7,603 bases of DNA. Source: Candidatus Magasanikiibacteriota bacterium (GTDB lineage: Bacteria > Patescibacteriota > Patescibacteriia > Magasanikbacterales > UBA10003). The stretch spans positions 5,420-13,022 of the forward strand of contig JAPLWR010000025.1 of the NCBI GenBank assembly GCA_026396495.1, read 5' to 3'. Every line of letters begins with the position of its first letter. The first letter of the stretch is position 1. Of this stretch, positions 1 through 5,973 are shown piece by piece. Under the pieces are notes generated by a model, which worked only from the letters and a program-made list of their open reading frames with translations, was not told where the DNA came from and searched no databases. The position numbers were made by a program, and so were the translations under genes.

Positions 1-206
1 AATTCCCATTCTGTGGCCGCCAGGTTCAGCCTTTTGCAGCCAAAGATAATAATGGAAGGATGTAGCTCTTCGCCACTGATATCTCGCAGGTGGAAAAACA
101 GCGGCCGCGTGCCATTTTCTGTATCAAACTGAGCTAGCATCAGATCCATTTTGGAAGGGCCATTAAAAACTTCGTATTCTTTACCTGTTTCCAATTGGCG
201 TGCCAT
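1..206 (-). CDS. 5' part of an unrecognised gene, cut by the window edge
   Basis: An open frame runs from ATG at 206-204 leftward to the window edge: 68 codons with no stop. It begins MARQLETGKEYEVFNGPS and continues with a short hydrophobic stretch (PSIIIFGCKRL) near residues 50-60. The start is well supported because AGGAG (minus strand, 214-218) lies 7 nt upstream of the ATG, and a candidate promoter and folded leader precede it. Composition is close to 50% GC, between the AT-rich trigger factor/hppA genes and the GC-rich transglycosylase gene. I recognise no family. The visible part has no signal peptide and no membrane segment, so a small cytosolic protein is likely. The rest of the gene lies outside the window. 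Confidence 0.6.
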   Translation of the reverse strand, partial: MARQLETGKEYEVFNGPSKMDLMLAQFDTENGTRPLFFHLRDISGEELHPSIIIFGCKRLNLAATEWE

Positions 207-306
207 ACGGCATCTCCTGTGCAAAGAACCTTGAATCCTATTTTGTGGCAGGATTCTAACCACCTGACTCCTTACGGAGCGACCTATCCATACAGACAGG
301 GATTTG
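207..306 (-). promoter_or_regulatory. Folded 5' leader of the partial gene
   Basis: This is about 100 nt of untranslated leader between the predicted transcription start (near 306) and the ATG at 206. On the minus strand three small stem-loops follow each other. The first is CCTGTC/GATAGG (300-295 with 288-283, one G-U pair). The second is GCTCC-GTAA-GGAGT (280-267, a GNRA-type loop). The third is GAATCCT/AGGATTC (256-250 with 239-233, loop of 10). The Shine-Dalgarno AGGAG follows. CTCC in the second hairpin is complementary to it, so an alternative pairing that hides the ribosome site is possible. I do not recognise a known riboswitch class. Confidence 0.35.
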
Positions 307-312
307 TTTTAA

Positions 313-341
313 TGTTTAACATTTTTTTCTGATTTTGTCAA
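313..341 (-). promoter_or_regulatory. Promoter of the partial gene
   Basis: On the minus strand a perfect -35 box TTGACA (341-336) is followed after 17 nt by TAAACA (318-313). The -10 box is a weak match but carries an extended-10 TG one base upstream. Transcription should start near 306. The promoter lies about 25 nt beyond the terminator of the DUF167-like gene. Confidence 0.5.
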
Positions 342-365
342 GGGCCGCTAAGTAAAATAAAAAAT

Positions 366-393
366 AAAAATCTCCCATTACTGGGAGATTTTT
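366..393 (-). terminator. Terminator of the trigger factor / DUF167-like unit
   Basis: A 12-bp perfect stem (366-377 with 382-393) encloses the loop ttac. The core is TCTCCCA/TGGGAGA, flanked by A and T runs, so it could work in both directions. On the minus strand it is followed by TTTTATTTTTTATTTTAC. It overlaps the last codons of the DUF167-like frame, whose TAA is at 380-378. Confidence 0.85.
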
Positions 394-602
394 ATTTGTT
401 TAATATTACTTTTTAATCCTTTGATAATTTCTATCTGGGATTTACTCACACCATATTCACCACTTAAGAATTCTATTAGCTTGGCGTTGGCTTTTCCTTC
501 CACAGCTGGAGCGGTGATTTTTATTTTGATAGTTCCATCAGCTAGTTAACCGCAGATTTCATTTTTTTTAGCACCCGCTTGAATTTTAACTTTGATGAGC
601 AT
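378..602 (-). pseudogene. DUF167/YggU-family small protein interrupted by an in-frame TAA
   Basis: Read from ATG at 602-600, the frame gives MLIKVKIQAGAKKNEICG, then TAA at 548-546, then in the same frame LADGTIKIKITAPAVEGKAN and a further 35 residues to TAA at 380-378. The total would be about 74 residues, a normal length for DUF167. The family hallmarks are clear on both sides of the stop: the GAKKNEI segment, the TAPxVEGKAN motif with downstream K/L helix, and the closing KSQIEIIKG segment. The protein function of this family is unknown. The start overlaps the 3' end of trigger factor by 17 nt in another frame, with no Shine-Dalgarno, so translation by coupling is likely. The stop sits where many homologues carry a variable residue; GAA to TAA is one base change. 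It may be a true nonsense mutation or a sequencing error. Alternatively, translation may restart, but no ATG follows soon after the stop. Confidence 0.75.
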
Positions 603-1956
603 GGTCGTGATGGGAATGGTCGTGGCCTTCATGATCATGATGATCGTGTTGGTGAGCGTGTAGAGAAACAGGAGCAGGACCAAGAATTGTATCTTTAAGT
701 AAGTGTAAGACTTGGCGATTTAATAAAGAGGTGGCAATAAAGTTTTGAATCTCGGGATCTTCTAACCGTTCATCAATTTTATCATTATCTTTATACATCT
801 CTCTTACTCTTTGCATTTCTTCTTTTAATTCTTCAGGGCTAACTAAAAGTTTTTCTTCTTTAGCAATCTGACGTAAAGCCAAAGCTGTTTTGGCTCTTTC
901 TTCTGCCCCCTTAGAAAAACCAGCGGCAATTTCTTCCTCAGTCTTTTTTAAATTTTTTAAGTAGTCTTCAAAACTAATTCCTTGTTGGTCTAAATTTTGT
1001 TTTAACTCGGCAAACATTTTGTGTTTTTCTTCTGTAATCAAAAGCTCAGGCACTTCACCAAAGGTAGTTTCTTTGATAATGTTTTGCAACATTTCAATTT
1101 CTACTCTTTGTTCTTCTTTCTGAGTTGATTCAGCTTCTAAATTTTCTTTAATAGTTTTTTTCAAATCCTCAACATTTTTTTGTCCCAAGGCTTTGGCCAT
1201 ATCGTCATTAACATCAGCTAAGGTTCTTTCGTAAACAGCTTTGACATTAACTTTAAAGTCTCCTTTTTTACCAGCTAACATTTTATTGAAAAAAGTTTCT
1301 GGAAAGTCATGTTGAAATTCTAAAAGATCTCCTTGTTTGGCATTGATTAGTTTATCTGCTAAGCCTGGCAAATAAAAATCTTCATCTAAGTAGATGGCAT
1401 AATTTTTGCTCTGGCCACCTTCTACTGGTACTTTATCTAATAAAATATCCATATCTACTACTAACTTATCAGCTTTAGTAGCGGGACGTTCCACGATTAC
1501 TTCCTTGGCTTGCATTTTACGCAAGTCCGTTAAAACTTTTTCCACTTCTTTTTCTGTGGCAGCTTTTGGTTTGCGTTCTAATTTCATTTTTTTCCAATCA
1601 GCCAACTTAATAGTAGGCAAAATGGAAACAGTGGCTTTATAAACAAAGTCATTATCAGGCGCCATTTTTTCAATTTTAATTTGTGGTGGGCCAACACTGT
1701 CTAATTCTTTTTCTTTTAAAGCTTGAAAGAAAGTTTGTTTAACAACTTTATCAGCGGCCACTTCCAAAATTTTCATATCGCCATATTTTTTTTGGATAAC
1801 ATCAAACGGGGCTTTGCCTGGGCGAAAACCTTCAATAGAAGTAGCTTTGGATAATTCCTCAGCTGCCCATTTAATATGAGGGGCCATGTCTTCCTTAGAA
1901 ATTTCTATGGTTAATTCTTTTTGAGATTGAGGTAGATCCTTTATTGTAATTTGCAT
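586..1956 (-). CDS. tig: Trigger factor, ribosome-associated chaperone, with a His-rich tail
   Basis: A 456-residue protein that binds the ribosome exit site and shields nascent chains in the cytosol. The N-terminal ribosome-binding domain carries the diagnostic GFRPGKAP loop (residues 43-50, matching the family GFRxGKxP signature). Residues about 155-245 are the FKBP-like prolyl isomerase domain, with DEDFYLPGL in the middle. About 250-430 form the helical, charged C-terminal substrate cradle. Length is slightly above the roughly 430 of the E. coli protein. The excess is a tail at residues 431-456 with 12 His, 4 Asp and 1 Glu in 26 residues, which resembles the metal-binding tail of SlyD and is not typical of trigger factor. 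The ATG start is preceded by AT-rich sequence and has no Shine-Dalgarno. The transcript begins at its own promoter, with a leader of only about 20 nt, and probably includes the overlapping DUF167-like frame. Confidence 0.95.
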   Translation of the reverse strand: MQITIKDLPQSQKELTIEISKEDMAPHIKWAAEELSKATSIEGFRPGKAPFDVIQKKYGDMKILEVAADKVVKQTFFQALKEKELDSVGPPQIKIEKMAPDNDFVYKATVSILPTIKLADWKKMKLERKPKAATEKEVEKVLTDLRKMQAKEVIVERPATKADKLVVDMDILLDKVPVEGGQSKNYAIYLDEDFYLPGLADKLINAKQGDLLEFQHDFPETFFNKMLAGKKGDFKVNVKAVYERTLADVNDDMAKALGQKNVEDLKKTIKENLEAESTQKEEQRVEIEMLQNIIKETTFGEVPELLITEEKHKMFAELKQNLDQQGISFEDYLKNLKKTEEEIAAGFSKGAEERAKTALALRQIAKEEKLLVSPEELKEEMQRVREMYKDNDKIDERLEDPEIQNFIATSLLNRQVLHLLKDTILGPAPVSLHAHQHDHHDHEGHDHSHHDHAHQS

Positions 1957-1981
1957 AAGTAAAAATTAAATTAGTAGTTTA

Positions 1982-2010
1982 AGAATAAAATAAAAACACC
2001 TCTCTGTCAA
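1982..2010 (-). promoter_or_regulatory. Trigger factor promoter, overlapping a terminator
   Basis: On the minus strand TTGACA (2010-2005), a 17-nt spacer and TATTCT (1987-1982) form a good sigma-70 type promoter with predicted start near 1975. The -35 hexamer lies in the loop and last base pairs of the terminator hairpin at 1992-2026, and the spacer is the terminator's own arm and T-run. Confidence 0.6.
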
Positions 2011-2026
2011 GCAGAGAGGTGTTTTT
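1992..2026 (-). terminator. Terminator of the zinc-ribbon gene
   Basis: A 15-bp perfect stem (1992-2006 with 2012-2026) encloses a 5-nt loop. The GC-rich part is CACCTCTCTG/CAGAGAGGTG. On the minus strand it ends in TTTTTATTTTATT. It begins 10 nt past the stop of the zinc-ribbon gene. Because A and T runs flank both sides it may also stop plus-strand transcription. Confidence 0.9.
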
Positions 2027-2035
2027 GAGAAACTA

Positions 2036-2197
2036 TTAAACTACTTTCTTAGGCAAGATTTTGAACATACCTGTGCTGCAAACTGGGCAAGTACCCTTAG
2101 CAGCTGGTCTGGTTCCACCGCCTTTAGCTGGCATGGTGACTTCAGAGACATCTTTCATCTCTCTTTTGGCTTTACATTTGACGCAATAACCTTCCAT
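2036..2197 (-). CDS. Small four-Cys zinc-ribbon protein, DUF5679 type
   Basis: A 53-residue protein starting MEGYCVKCKAKREMKD. Two CxxC knuckles (Cys5/Cys8 and Cys37/Cys40, the second as CPVC) are about 28 residues apart and should bind one Zn. The sequence pattern YCVKCxAKREM, then EVTM, then KGTCPVCxTxMFKI is what I know as DUF5679, a domain common in Patescibacteria and some phages. Its function is unknown; nucleic-acid or ribosome binding is a guess from the ribbon fold and basic charge. The gene is monocistronic, with its own strong promoter, a structured leader of about 78 nt and a strong terminator, which suggests high or regulated expression. There is no Shine-Dalgarno ahead of the ATG. 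Confidence 0.85.
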   Translation of the reverse strand: MEGYCVKCKAKREMKDVSEVTMPAKGGGTRPAAKGTCPVCSTGMFKILPKKVV

Positions 2198-2275
2198 AGT
2201 TTAAAAATTATGCTTTAAGCGTAGACTCGCTTAATAGCTAAATTATGCTTAAGAATTAGGGGTCTTTTCAGACCT
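2198..2275 (-). promoter_or_regulatory. Structured 5' leader of the zinc-ribbon gene
   Basis: On the minus strand the predicted transcript opens with GGTCT-GAAA-AGACC (2274-2261, GNRA-type loop). After that comes a second perfect hairpin, TTAAGCG/CGCTTAA (2234-2228 with 2221-2215, 6-nt loop). The second hairpin is flanked by two direct copies of AAGCATAATTT (plus-strand positions about 2207-2217 and 2240-2250). The leader is AT-rich, has no ribosome site and fits no riboswitch class I know. Confidence 0.4.
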
Positions 2276-2281
2276 AAATAT

Positions 2282-2310
2282 AGTATAGCACATTTAAGCT
2301 TAAAATGCAA
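2282..2310 (-). promoter_or_regulatory. Promoter of the zinc-ribbon gene
   Basis: On the minus strand TTGCAT (2310-2305), 17 nt, then TATACT (2287-2282) preceded by an extended-10 TGC. Predicted start is near 2275. Confidence 0.7.
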
Positions 2311-2352
2311 GGGGGCAGGTAAAAGTGCAAGTTTAATGAAAAAAAATTAAAT

Positions 2353-2382
2353 AAAAAAACGCCCTAGCCGAAGCCAGAGCGT
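2353..2382 (-). terminator. Terminator of the transglycosylase gene
   Basis: On the minus strand a 10-bp stem with two G-U pairs (2382-2373 with 2368-2359) is closed by C(TTCG)G, an exceptionally stable tetraloop, and followed by TTTTTTTATT. It lies about 30 nt after the transglycosylase stop codon. Confidence 0.9.
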
Positions 2383-2409
2383 GGTTGAAGAAGTAGTTGA
2401 ACTCCCTTG

Positions 2410-3681
2410 TTAGTTGGTCTGAAGGCGTTCCAGAACGCTCCAAACCTGGTTGAACTTGCGGATGTACTTGACCCCCTCCAGTGGAATCGTCATCTTGCGA
2501 TTGGATTCCAGCCAGCGGTGAGCCCTGGGACCGCCGCCGTTGTAGGCAAGGGCCAGGAACTCACCCACTTGACGCGGGTCGGACAGGAAGGTCCAGATCC
2601 GCATGGATTCACCACGCCAACCACGTTGACCCAAGAGGTACTTGAGGTCCTCCTTGGCCAAGAGGTACTGGGCGATGAAGGCCTGGGGGTGGCTCGTACT
2701 TCCGGAGAAGAACTCCATGTTGAGGAGCTGGCTGTATCGGCTACGCAGTGCTGCCCACGTCTTGGGCATGAACTGGCCGATTCCCCGTGCTTCGGCGGAG
2801 GAGACCGAGTACTTGTACGCCGCGCCACCGTTGGCGCCGAGCGTTAAGGCCACCCGGTACATCTCTTCCTCCACCCTGGCATCACTGAGCTCTTCGTTGC
2901 TGAAGTGCTCGATCATGACCAAGGTGAAGACCGCCCGGGGATCGATGTCATCGAGGCTGACGCCCGACTCTTCGATCTTTTGGCGGGCTTCGGACAGTCC
3001 GTCGTTCAGGTAGCTCCAGCCCAGGGTTACCAGTTCCGGATACGCTTCACGCAACTCCCGGGTGTAGGGCGTGTAGAGCGCCCTTTCGATGATCAGACCC
3101 CTGGCCGTTTTCATCTGGAGAGGGAACTGCATTCCCACCACCAGCTGACCAGGAGGCACGCGGACGTCGTATTCCGAGTCCACGCCATCCCGGACCGAAA
3201 GCTGCACGGTGTAGCCGGCGGTCTCGGACTTGCCCGTCTGGGCATCCACCTCGATCACCTTGATGTTTCCCTTGGGATCCATCGCGGCGATGAGAATGGA
3301 ACGGCGGCAGAAGGAAGAGGTTGTCACCTCCCTGCACTTCTGGCGCTTGCCCTTGCCACGACACTTCATCGTGGTCTTGGTGCAGTAGCCGGCATCGGCC
3401 ACGCGATTCGCCAGGAGTCGTTTGGCCTGGCAAATGCGTTCCGTGATGTCCAGCCTGCCTTCGGGAACGGCCGGGTTCCTGAGGCACACCACCTTGGGGG
3501 TGACGGGCCGCTGAACCTTGGGCTGCTTCTTGGCGGGCTTGGCCGGGGTGAGGGACTGGTTGGTCTCCTTCACCACCTTGACGGCCGGGGGCTTGCCCTT
3601 CTTGGGCTTGGCCTCGACGCTCGAGGCCCCACTCAGGGACAGCACCAGACCTAGAACCAGAGCCGCGGTCAGCATCTTCAT
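2410..3681 (-). CDS. Secreted lytic transglycosylase (SLT/lysozyme-like domain)
   Basis: A 423-residue exported protein predicted to cleave the MurNAc-GlcNAc bond of peptidoglycan. Residues 1-24 are a signal peptide (MKM, hydrophobic core, cleavage after VEA). Residues 25-63 are a Lys/Pro/Ala-rich linker. Residues 64-126 hold six Cys (66, 84, 100, 107, 116, 125), probably disulfides or a metal site. About 130-215 looks beta-rich. The C-terminal SLT domain has the likely catalytic Glu258 in VMIEHFSNEE, the SSAEARGIGQFMPKTW motif (294-309, family pattern SxxGAxGxxQxMPxT) and AYNGG (379-383). The first of two close ATGs is chosen because GGAGG (3692-3688) sits 6 nt upstream. GC is about 60%, well above trigger factor and hppA on either side, which suggests transfer or a distinct gene class. 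Its promoter and terminator resemble those of its neighbours. Possible roles are wall remodelling or host-cell attack; the sequence does not decide. Confidence 0.88.
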   Translation of the reverse strand: MKMLTAALVLGLVLSLSGASSVEAKPKKGKPPAVKVVKETNQSLTPAKPAKKQPKVQRPVTPKVVCLRNPAVPEGRLDITERICQAKRLLANRVADAGYCTKTTMKCRGKGKRQKCREVTTSSFCRRSILIAAMDPKGNIKVIEVDAQTGKSETAGYTVQLSVRDGVDSEYDVRVPPGQLVVGMQFPLQMKTARGLIIERALYTPYTRELREAYPELVTLGWSYLNDGLSEARQKIEESGVSLDDIDPRAVFTLVMIEHFSNEELSDARVEEEMYRVALTLGANGGAAYKYSVSSAEARGIGQFMPKTWAALRSRYSQLLNMEFFSGSTSHPQAFIAQYLLAKEDLKYLLGQRGWRGESMRIWTFLSDPRQVGEFLALAYNGGGPRAHRWLESNRKMTIPLEGVKYIRKFNQVWSVLERLQTN

Positions 3682-3687
3682 CGGAAA

Positions 3688-3692
3688 CCTCC
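3688..3692 (-). promoter_or_regulatory. Shine-Dalgarno site that fixes the transglycosylase start
   Basis: GGAGG on the minus strand, 6 nt before ATG 3681, favours that ATG over the one two codons later. The site lies within CGGAGGTTTCCG (3693-3682), which can form a 4-bp hairpin that partly hides it. Confidence 0.65.
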
Positions 3693-3740
3693 GTGAAAGC
3701 CTCTTTAAGCTTGTTTCAACCGTAGTATCTCAAGGAACAA

Positions 3741-3791
3741 CCGCTTGAAAAGCGGACTAAGTAGTATACCACCTTTTTGGGGTTTTGTCAA
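3741..3791 (-). promoter_or_regulatory. Strong promoter and 5'-end hairpin of the transglycosylase gene
   Basis: On the minus strand TTGACA (3791-3786), a 17-nt spacer and TATACT (3768-3763) give a near-consensus promoter. Seven nt past the -10 box the predicted transcript enters CCGCTT-TTC-AAGCGG (3755-3741), a 6-bp stem with a 3-nt loop at the very 5' end. Confidence 0.75.
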
Positions 3792-3803
3792 TACCTTTAT
3801 ACA

Positions 3804-3836
3804 TATAAAAAAACCGCCCCATTCAAGGAGCGGTTT
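3804..3836 (-). terminator. hppA terminator
   Basis: On the minus strand AAACCGC pairs with GCGGTTT (3836-3830 with 3817-3811), extended by CC/GG across one mismatch. The loop is TTGAAT and the stem is followed by a run of seven T. The -35 box of the next promoter begins only 13 nt beyond. Confidence 0.85.
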
Positions 3837-3873
3837 AGATTCTTCGTCCGCCTATCGGCGACTCAGAATGACG
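3837..3873. repeat. Palindromic intergenic element, REP-like
   Basis: AGATTCTTCG, then a GC-rich centre, then CTCAGAATGACG, lying between the hppA stop and its terminator. ATTCT (3839-3843) pairs with AGAAT (3865-3869). An inner stem GTC(c)GCC/GGCGAC surrounds TATC. The outer sequence, read on the minus strand as CGTCATTCTGAG then CGAAGAATCT, is a pattern I remember as a dispersed intergenic repeat in several bacterial groups. Only one copy is in this window, so repeat status here is unproven. Confidence 0.4.
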
Positions 3874-3883
3874 TGTATAAATT

Positions 3884-4918
3884 TTATTTTACCAACCAAC
3901 CAACAATTAACAACGCCACAATGTTTAAAATTTTAATCATGGGGTTGATAGCAGGCCCTGCAGTATCTTTGTAAGGATCACCAACTGTGTCACCAGTCAC
4001 AGCTGCACTGTGAGCAAAACCACCCTTACCTCCGTGATTACCAGCCTCGATATATTTTTTAGCATTATCCCAAGCAGCACCACCAGAAGTCATAGAGATG
4101 GCCACGAATATTCCAGTAATAATAGAACCAACTAACATACCACCTAAAGCCACTGGACCTAAGAACCAACCAACTAAAATTGGGGCAACTACTGGAATCA
4201 AAGCTGGAACAACCATGGCGCGCAAAGCACCTTTGGTCACGATGTCTACAGCTCGTCCGTAATCTGGTTTAGCAGTACCTTCCATCAAACCAACAATTTC
4301 TCTAAATTGGCGACGGACTTCTTCTACTACTTGAGTGGCAACTTTGCCAACAGATTCCATGGCCATGGATCCAAATAAATAGGGAAGTAATCCACCAATA
4401 AATAAACCAACTAAAACTTTGGTATCGCTTAAAGAAAAATTTAATTCAATTCCGCGATTAGCAAATTCTTGAGTGTAAGCGCTAAACATAACCATAGCGG
4501 CTAATCCGGCAGAAGCAATCGCGTAACCTTTGGTAACAGCTTTGGTAGTGTTGCCCACTGCATCTAAGGGATCAGTCACATCACGAACAGATTTTGGTAA
4601 GTTGGCCATCTCAGCAATACCACCGGCATTGTCTGTAATAGGGCCATATGCATCAATGGTGACGATGATTCCCGCTAAAGACAACATGCTCATCGCCGCA
4701 ATTGCAATACCATATAAACCAGCAAAAGAATTAGCTGTTAAAATAGCGCCGATAATAAAGATAACTGGCCAAGCAGTAGAACGCATAGACACAGCTAAAC
4801 CAGCAATTACATTTGTGCCATGTCCACCTTCAGAAGCTTTAGCAATAGAACGAACGGGTTTGTTTTTTGTAGAAGTATAGTAATCAGTAATCCAAACCAT
4901 GAGAGCAGTTAAAACCAA
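3884..4918 (-). CDS. hppA: C-terminal fragment of hppA (membrane pyrophosphatase)
   Basis: A 344-residue open frame, if read from TTG at 4918; this start is only the first allowed codon after the nonsense TAA and has no ribosome site. It carries the second half of the catalytic core: [13 protein letters not shown] (29-41), [16 protein letters not shown] (89-104) with metal/PPi-binding Asp residues, and [10 protein letters not shown] (122-131). Lys126 and Thr129 are the residues that replace Ala/Ala or Ala/Gly in K+-dependent enzymes, so the intact enzyme should be K+-independent and H+-pumping. The C-terminal [18 protein letters not shown] segment and a last membrane helix are present, so this end is complete. 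About eight membrane segments are visible. Alone it cannot form the active site, which also needs the N-terminal half. Confidence 0.85.
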   Translation of the reverse strand: MVLTALMVWITDYYTSTKNKPVRSIAKASEGGHGTNVIAGLAVSMRSTAWPVIFIIGAILTANSFAGLYGIAIAAMSMLSLAGIIVTIDAYGPITDNAGGIAEMANLPKSVRDVTDPLDAVGNTTKAVTKGYAIASAGLAAMVMFSAYTQEFANRGIELNFSLSDTKVLVGLFIGGLLPYLFGSMAMESVGKVATQVVEEVRRQFREIVGLMEGTAKPDYGRAVDIVTKGALRAMVVPALIPVVAPILVGWFLGPVALGGMLVGSIITGIFVAISMTSGGAAWDNAKKYIEAGNHGGKGGFAHSAAVTGDTVGDPYKDTAGPAINPMIKILNIVALLIVGWLVK

Positions 4919-5043
4919 ACCAACTTAAGCCGCACCATAAAGATTTTTGTTTAATTCAATTCCTTTCGTAGCCCATTTGGTGATTGGATAAGAAACAACG
5001 GCGGATAAAACAGTAGAGACAATCAAACCTTTGTACAAAGCAT

Positions 5044-5844
5044 TCATGATGTTTTGGCTCTTGCCCAGTTAATAGAAACTGCCCCAATGACTAGTGGGTA
5101 GAAAACTAAATTCGTAGCAGTAGGGAATAATAAGTGTCCCAAGATCATCGCGGCGACAGCAGTCACAGCGTAAGTTTCAAATAAGTCAGCAGCCATACCA
5201 GCACAATCACCCACGTTGTCTCCAACGTTATCAGCAATCACAGCTGGATTTCTTGGGTCATCTTCTGGAATTCCTTTTTCTACTTTTCCAACTAAGTCAG
5301 CTCCTACATCAGCAGCTTTGGTGAAAATTCCACCACCTAAACGGGCAAAAACAGAAATTAAACTGCCTCCAAAACTTAAACCAATTAAAGCATTTAAATC
5401 TTTTGTGATGGCGTAAAAACCAGCCACCCCAAGTAAACCTAAACCAACCACTAAAATACCAGTTACTGATCCGCCTTTGACAGCCAAGGCTAAGGCCGGT
5501 TCCAAACCATCTTTAGCAGCTTCAGCAGTTCTGACATTGGCTTTAACAGAAACATTCATACCAATGTAACCAGCTAGAGCAGATAAAACAGCACCCACAG
5601 CAAAACCAATAGCGATGGTAAAGTTTAAAAATAACCAGAGTAAAACAAAAACGATTAAACCAATCCAGGCGATAGTACGAGTCTGTCTGTTTAGGTAAGC
5701 TTTGGCTCCTTCTTGAATAGCTTTGGCAATGGAGTTCATTCTTTCATCGCCAGTAGGTTTTTGGTTAATGGAATAAACCATGAACACGCCGTAGGCAATG
5801 GCCAAGACCGCTGCCAAAAGAGAAAGCAATAAGGCTGTAGGCAT
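5044..5844 (-). CDS. hppA: N-terminal fragment of hppA (membrane pyrophosphatase)
   Basis: A 266-residue open frame from ATG 5844, with no Shine-Dalgarno. Residues 1-24 are the first membrane helix, and several more follow. The substrate site is textbook: [11 protein letters not shown] (179-189), then the Asp-rich [16 protein letters not shown] loop (191-206) and [17 protein letters not shown] (207-223), which coordinate Mg-PPi. Homology ends at GAVSI (254-258). The last eight residues NWARAKTS are out-of-frame read-through past the deletion, ending at TGA 5046-5044. Family proteins have about 680-700 residues, so this is the first 40%. Confidence 0.88.
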   Translation of the reverse strand: MPTALLLSLLAAVLAIAYGVFMVYSINQKPTGDERMNSIAKAIQEGAKAYLNRQTRTIAWIGLIVFVLLWLFLNFTIAIGFAVGAVLSALAGYIGMNVSVKANVRTAEAAKDGLEPALALAVKGGSVTGILVVGLGLLGVAGFYAITKDLNALIGLSFGGSLISVFARLGGGIFTKAADVGADLVGKVEKGIPEDDPRNPAVIADNVGDNVGDCAGMAADLFETYAVTAVAAMILGHLLFPTATNLVFYPLVIGAVSINWARAKTS

Positions 5845-5875
5845 AATTTTTTTAAATTAATTAAATGTTTTTAAA

Positions 5876-5929
5876 AGGGCAGACGCCCTACTAAGAATAA
5901 ATGATACAAAAAAAGGGTGGCTTTGGCAA
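5876..5929 (-). promoter_or_regulatory. hppA promoter with hairpin near the transcript start
   Basis: On the minus strand TTGCCA (5929-5924), 17 nt, TATCAT (5906-5901), each one mismatch from consensus. The predicted start is 5892-5894. AGGGC-GTCT-GCCCT (5889-5876), a 5-bp hairpin, follows within 3-5 nt. The remaining leader is AT-rich with no ribosome site. Confidence 0.65.
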
Positions 5930-5939
5930 GGGAAAAAAG

Positions 5940-5973
5940 TATAAAAAATAAAGAGCCCAGTTATTGAGCTCTT
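5940..5973 (-). terminator. Terminator of the putative structured RNA
   Basis: On the minus strand AAGAGCTC pairs with GGGCTCTT (5973-5966 with 5958-5951, one G-U) around a 7-nt loop, followed by TATTTTTTATACTTTTTT. The T-run lies on the minus strand only, so this ends a minus-strand transcript arriving from the right, where no good protein gene exists. Confidence 0.8.

Larger units (their letters stand above)
3884..5844 (-). pseudogene. hppA: Membrane pyrophosphatase gene hppA, broken by two lesions
   Basis: Joined, the pieces encode a near full-length membrane-bound inorganic pyrophosphatase that couples PPi hydrolysis to ion pumping. Two lesions break it. First, near 5066-5074 the N-terminal frame (ending GAVSI) and the continuing frame (starting [14 protein letters not shown]) do not connect. 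About ten residues normally found between them in the family (an SIIGTFFV-like helix) are missing, together with a frame change, which fits a deletion of roughly 29-31 nt. Second, the continuing frame meets TAA at 4927-4925 inside [17 protein letters not shown], with clear homology on both sides. All sites for PPi and Mg binding are otherwise intact, so the damage is recent or a sequence error. The gene has its own promoter and terminator. Confidence 0.8.

Noticed and set aside
223..286. tRNA-like gene in the leader of the partial gene (AGGTGGTTAGA and GATTCAAGG segments)
   Set aside because: The segments recall D- and T-arms, but there is no 7-bp acceptor stem and no proper anticodon arm.
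2407..3654. Long plus-strand frames of up to 249 residues antisense to the transglycosylase
   Set aside because: GC-rich coding DNA commonly gives long antisense frames. These are His/Gly/Leu-rich with no motifs, while the minus-strand frame has a signal peptide and SLT motifs.
546..4927. Alternative genetic code in which TAA is sense
   Set aside because: Trigger factor, the zinc-ribbon gene, the transglycosylase and hppA all end at TAA in the expected place, and the known code change in related lineages concerns TGA, not TAA.
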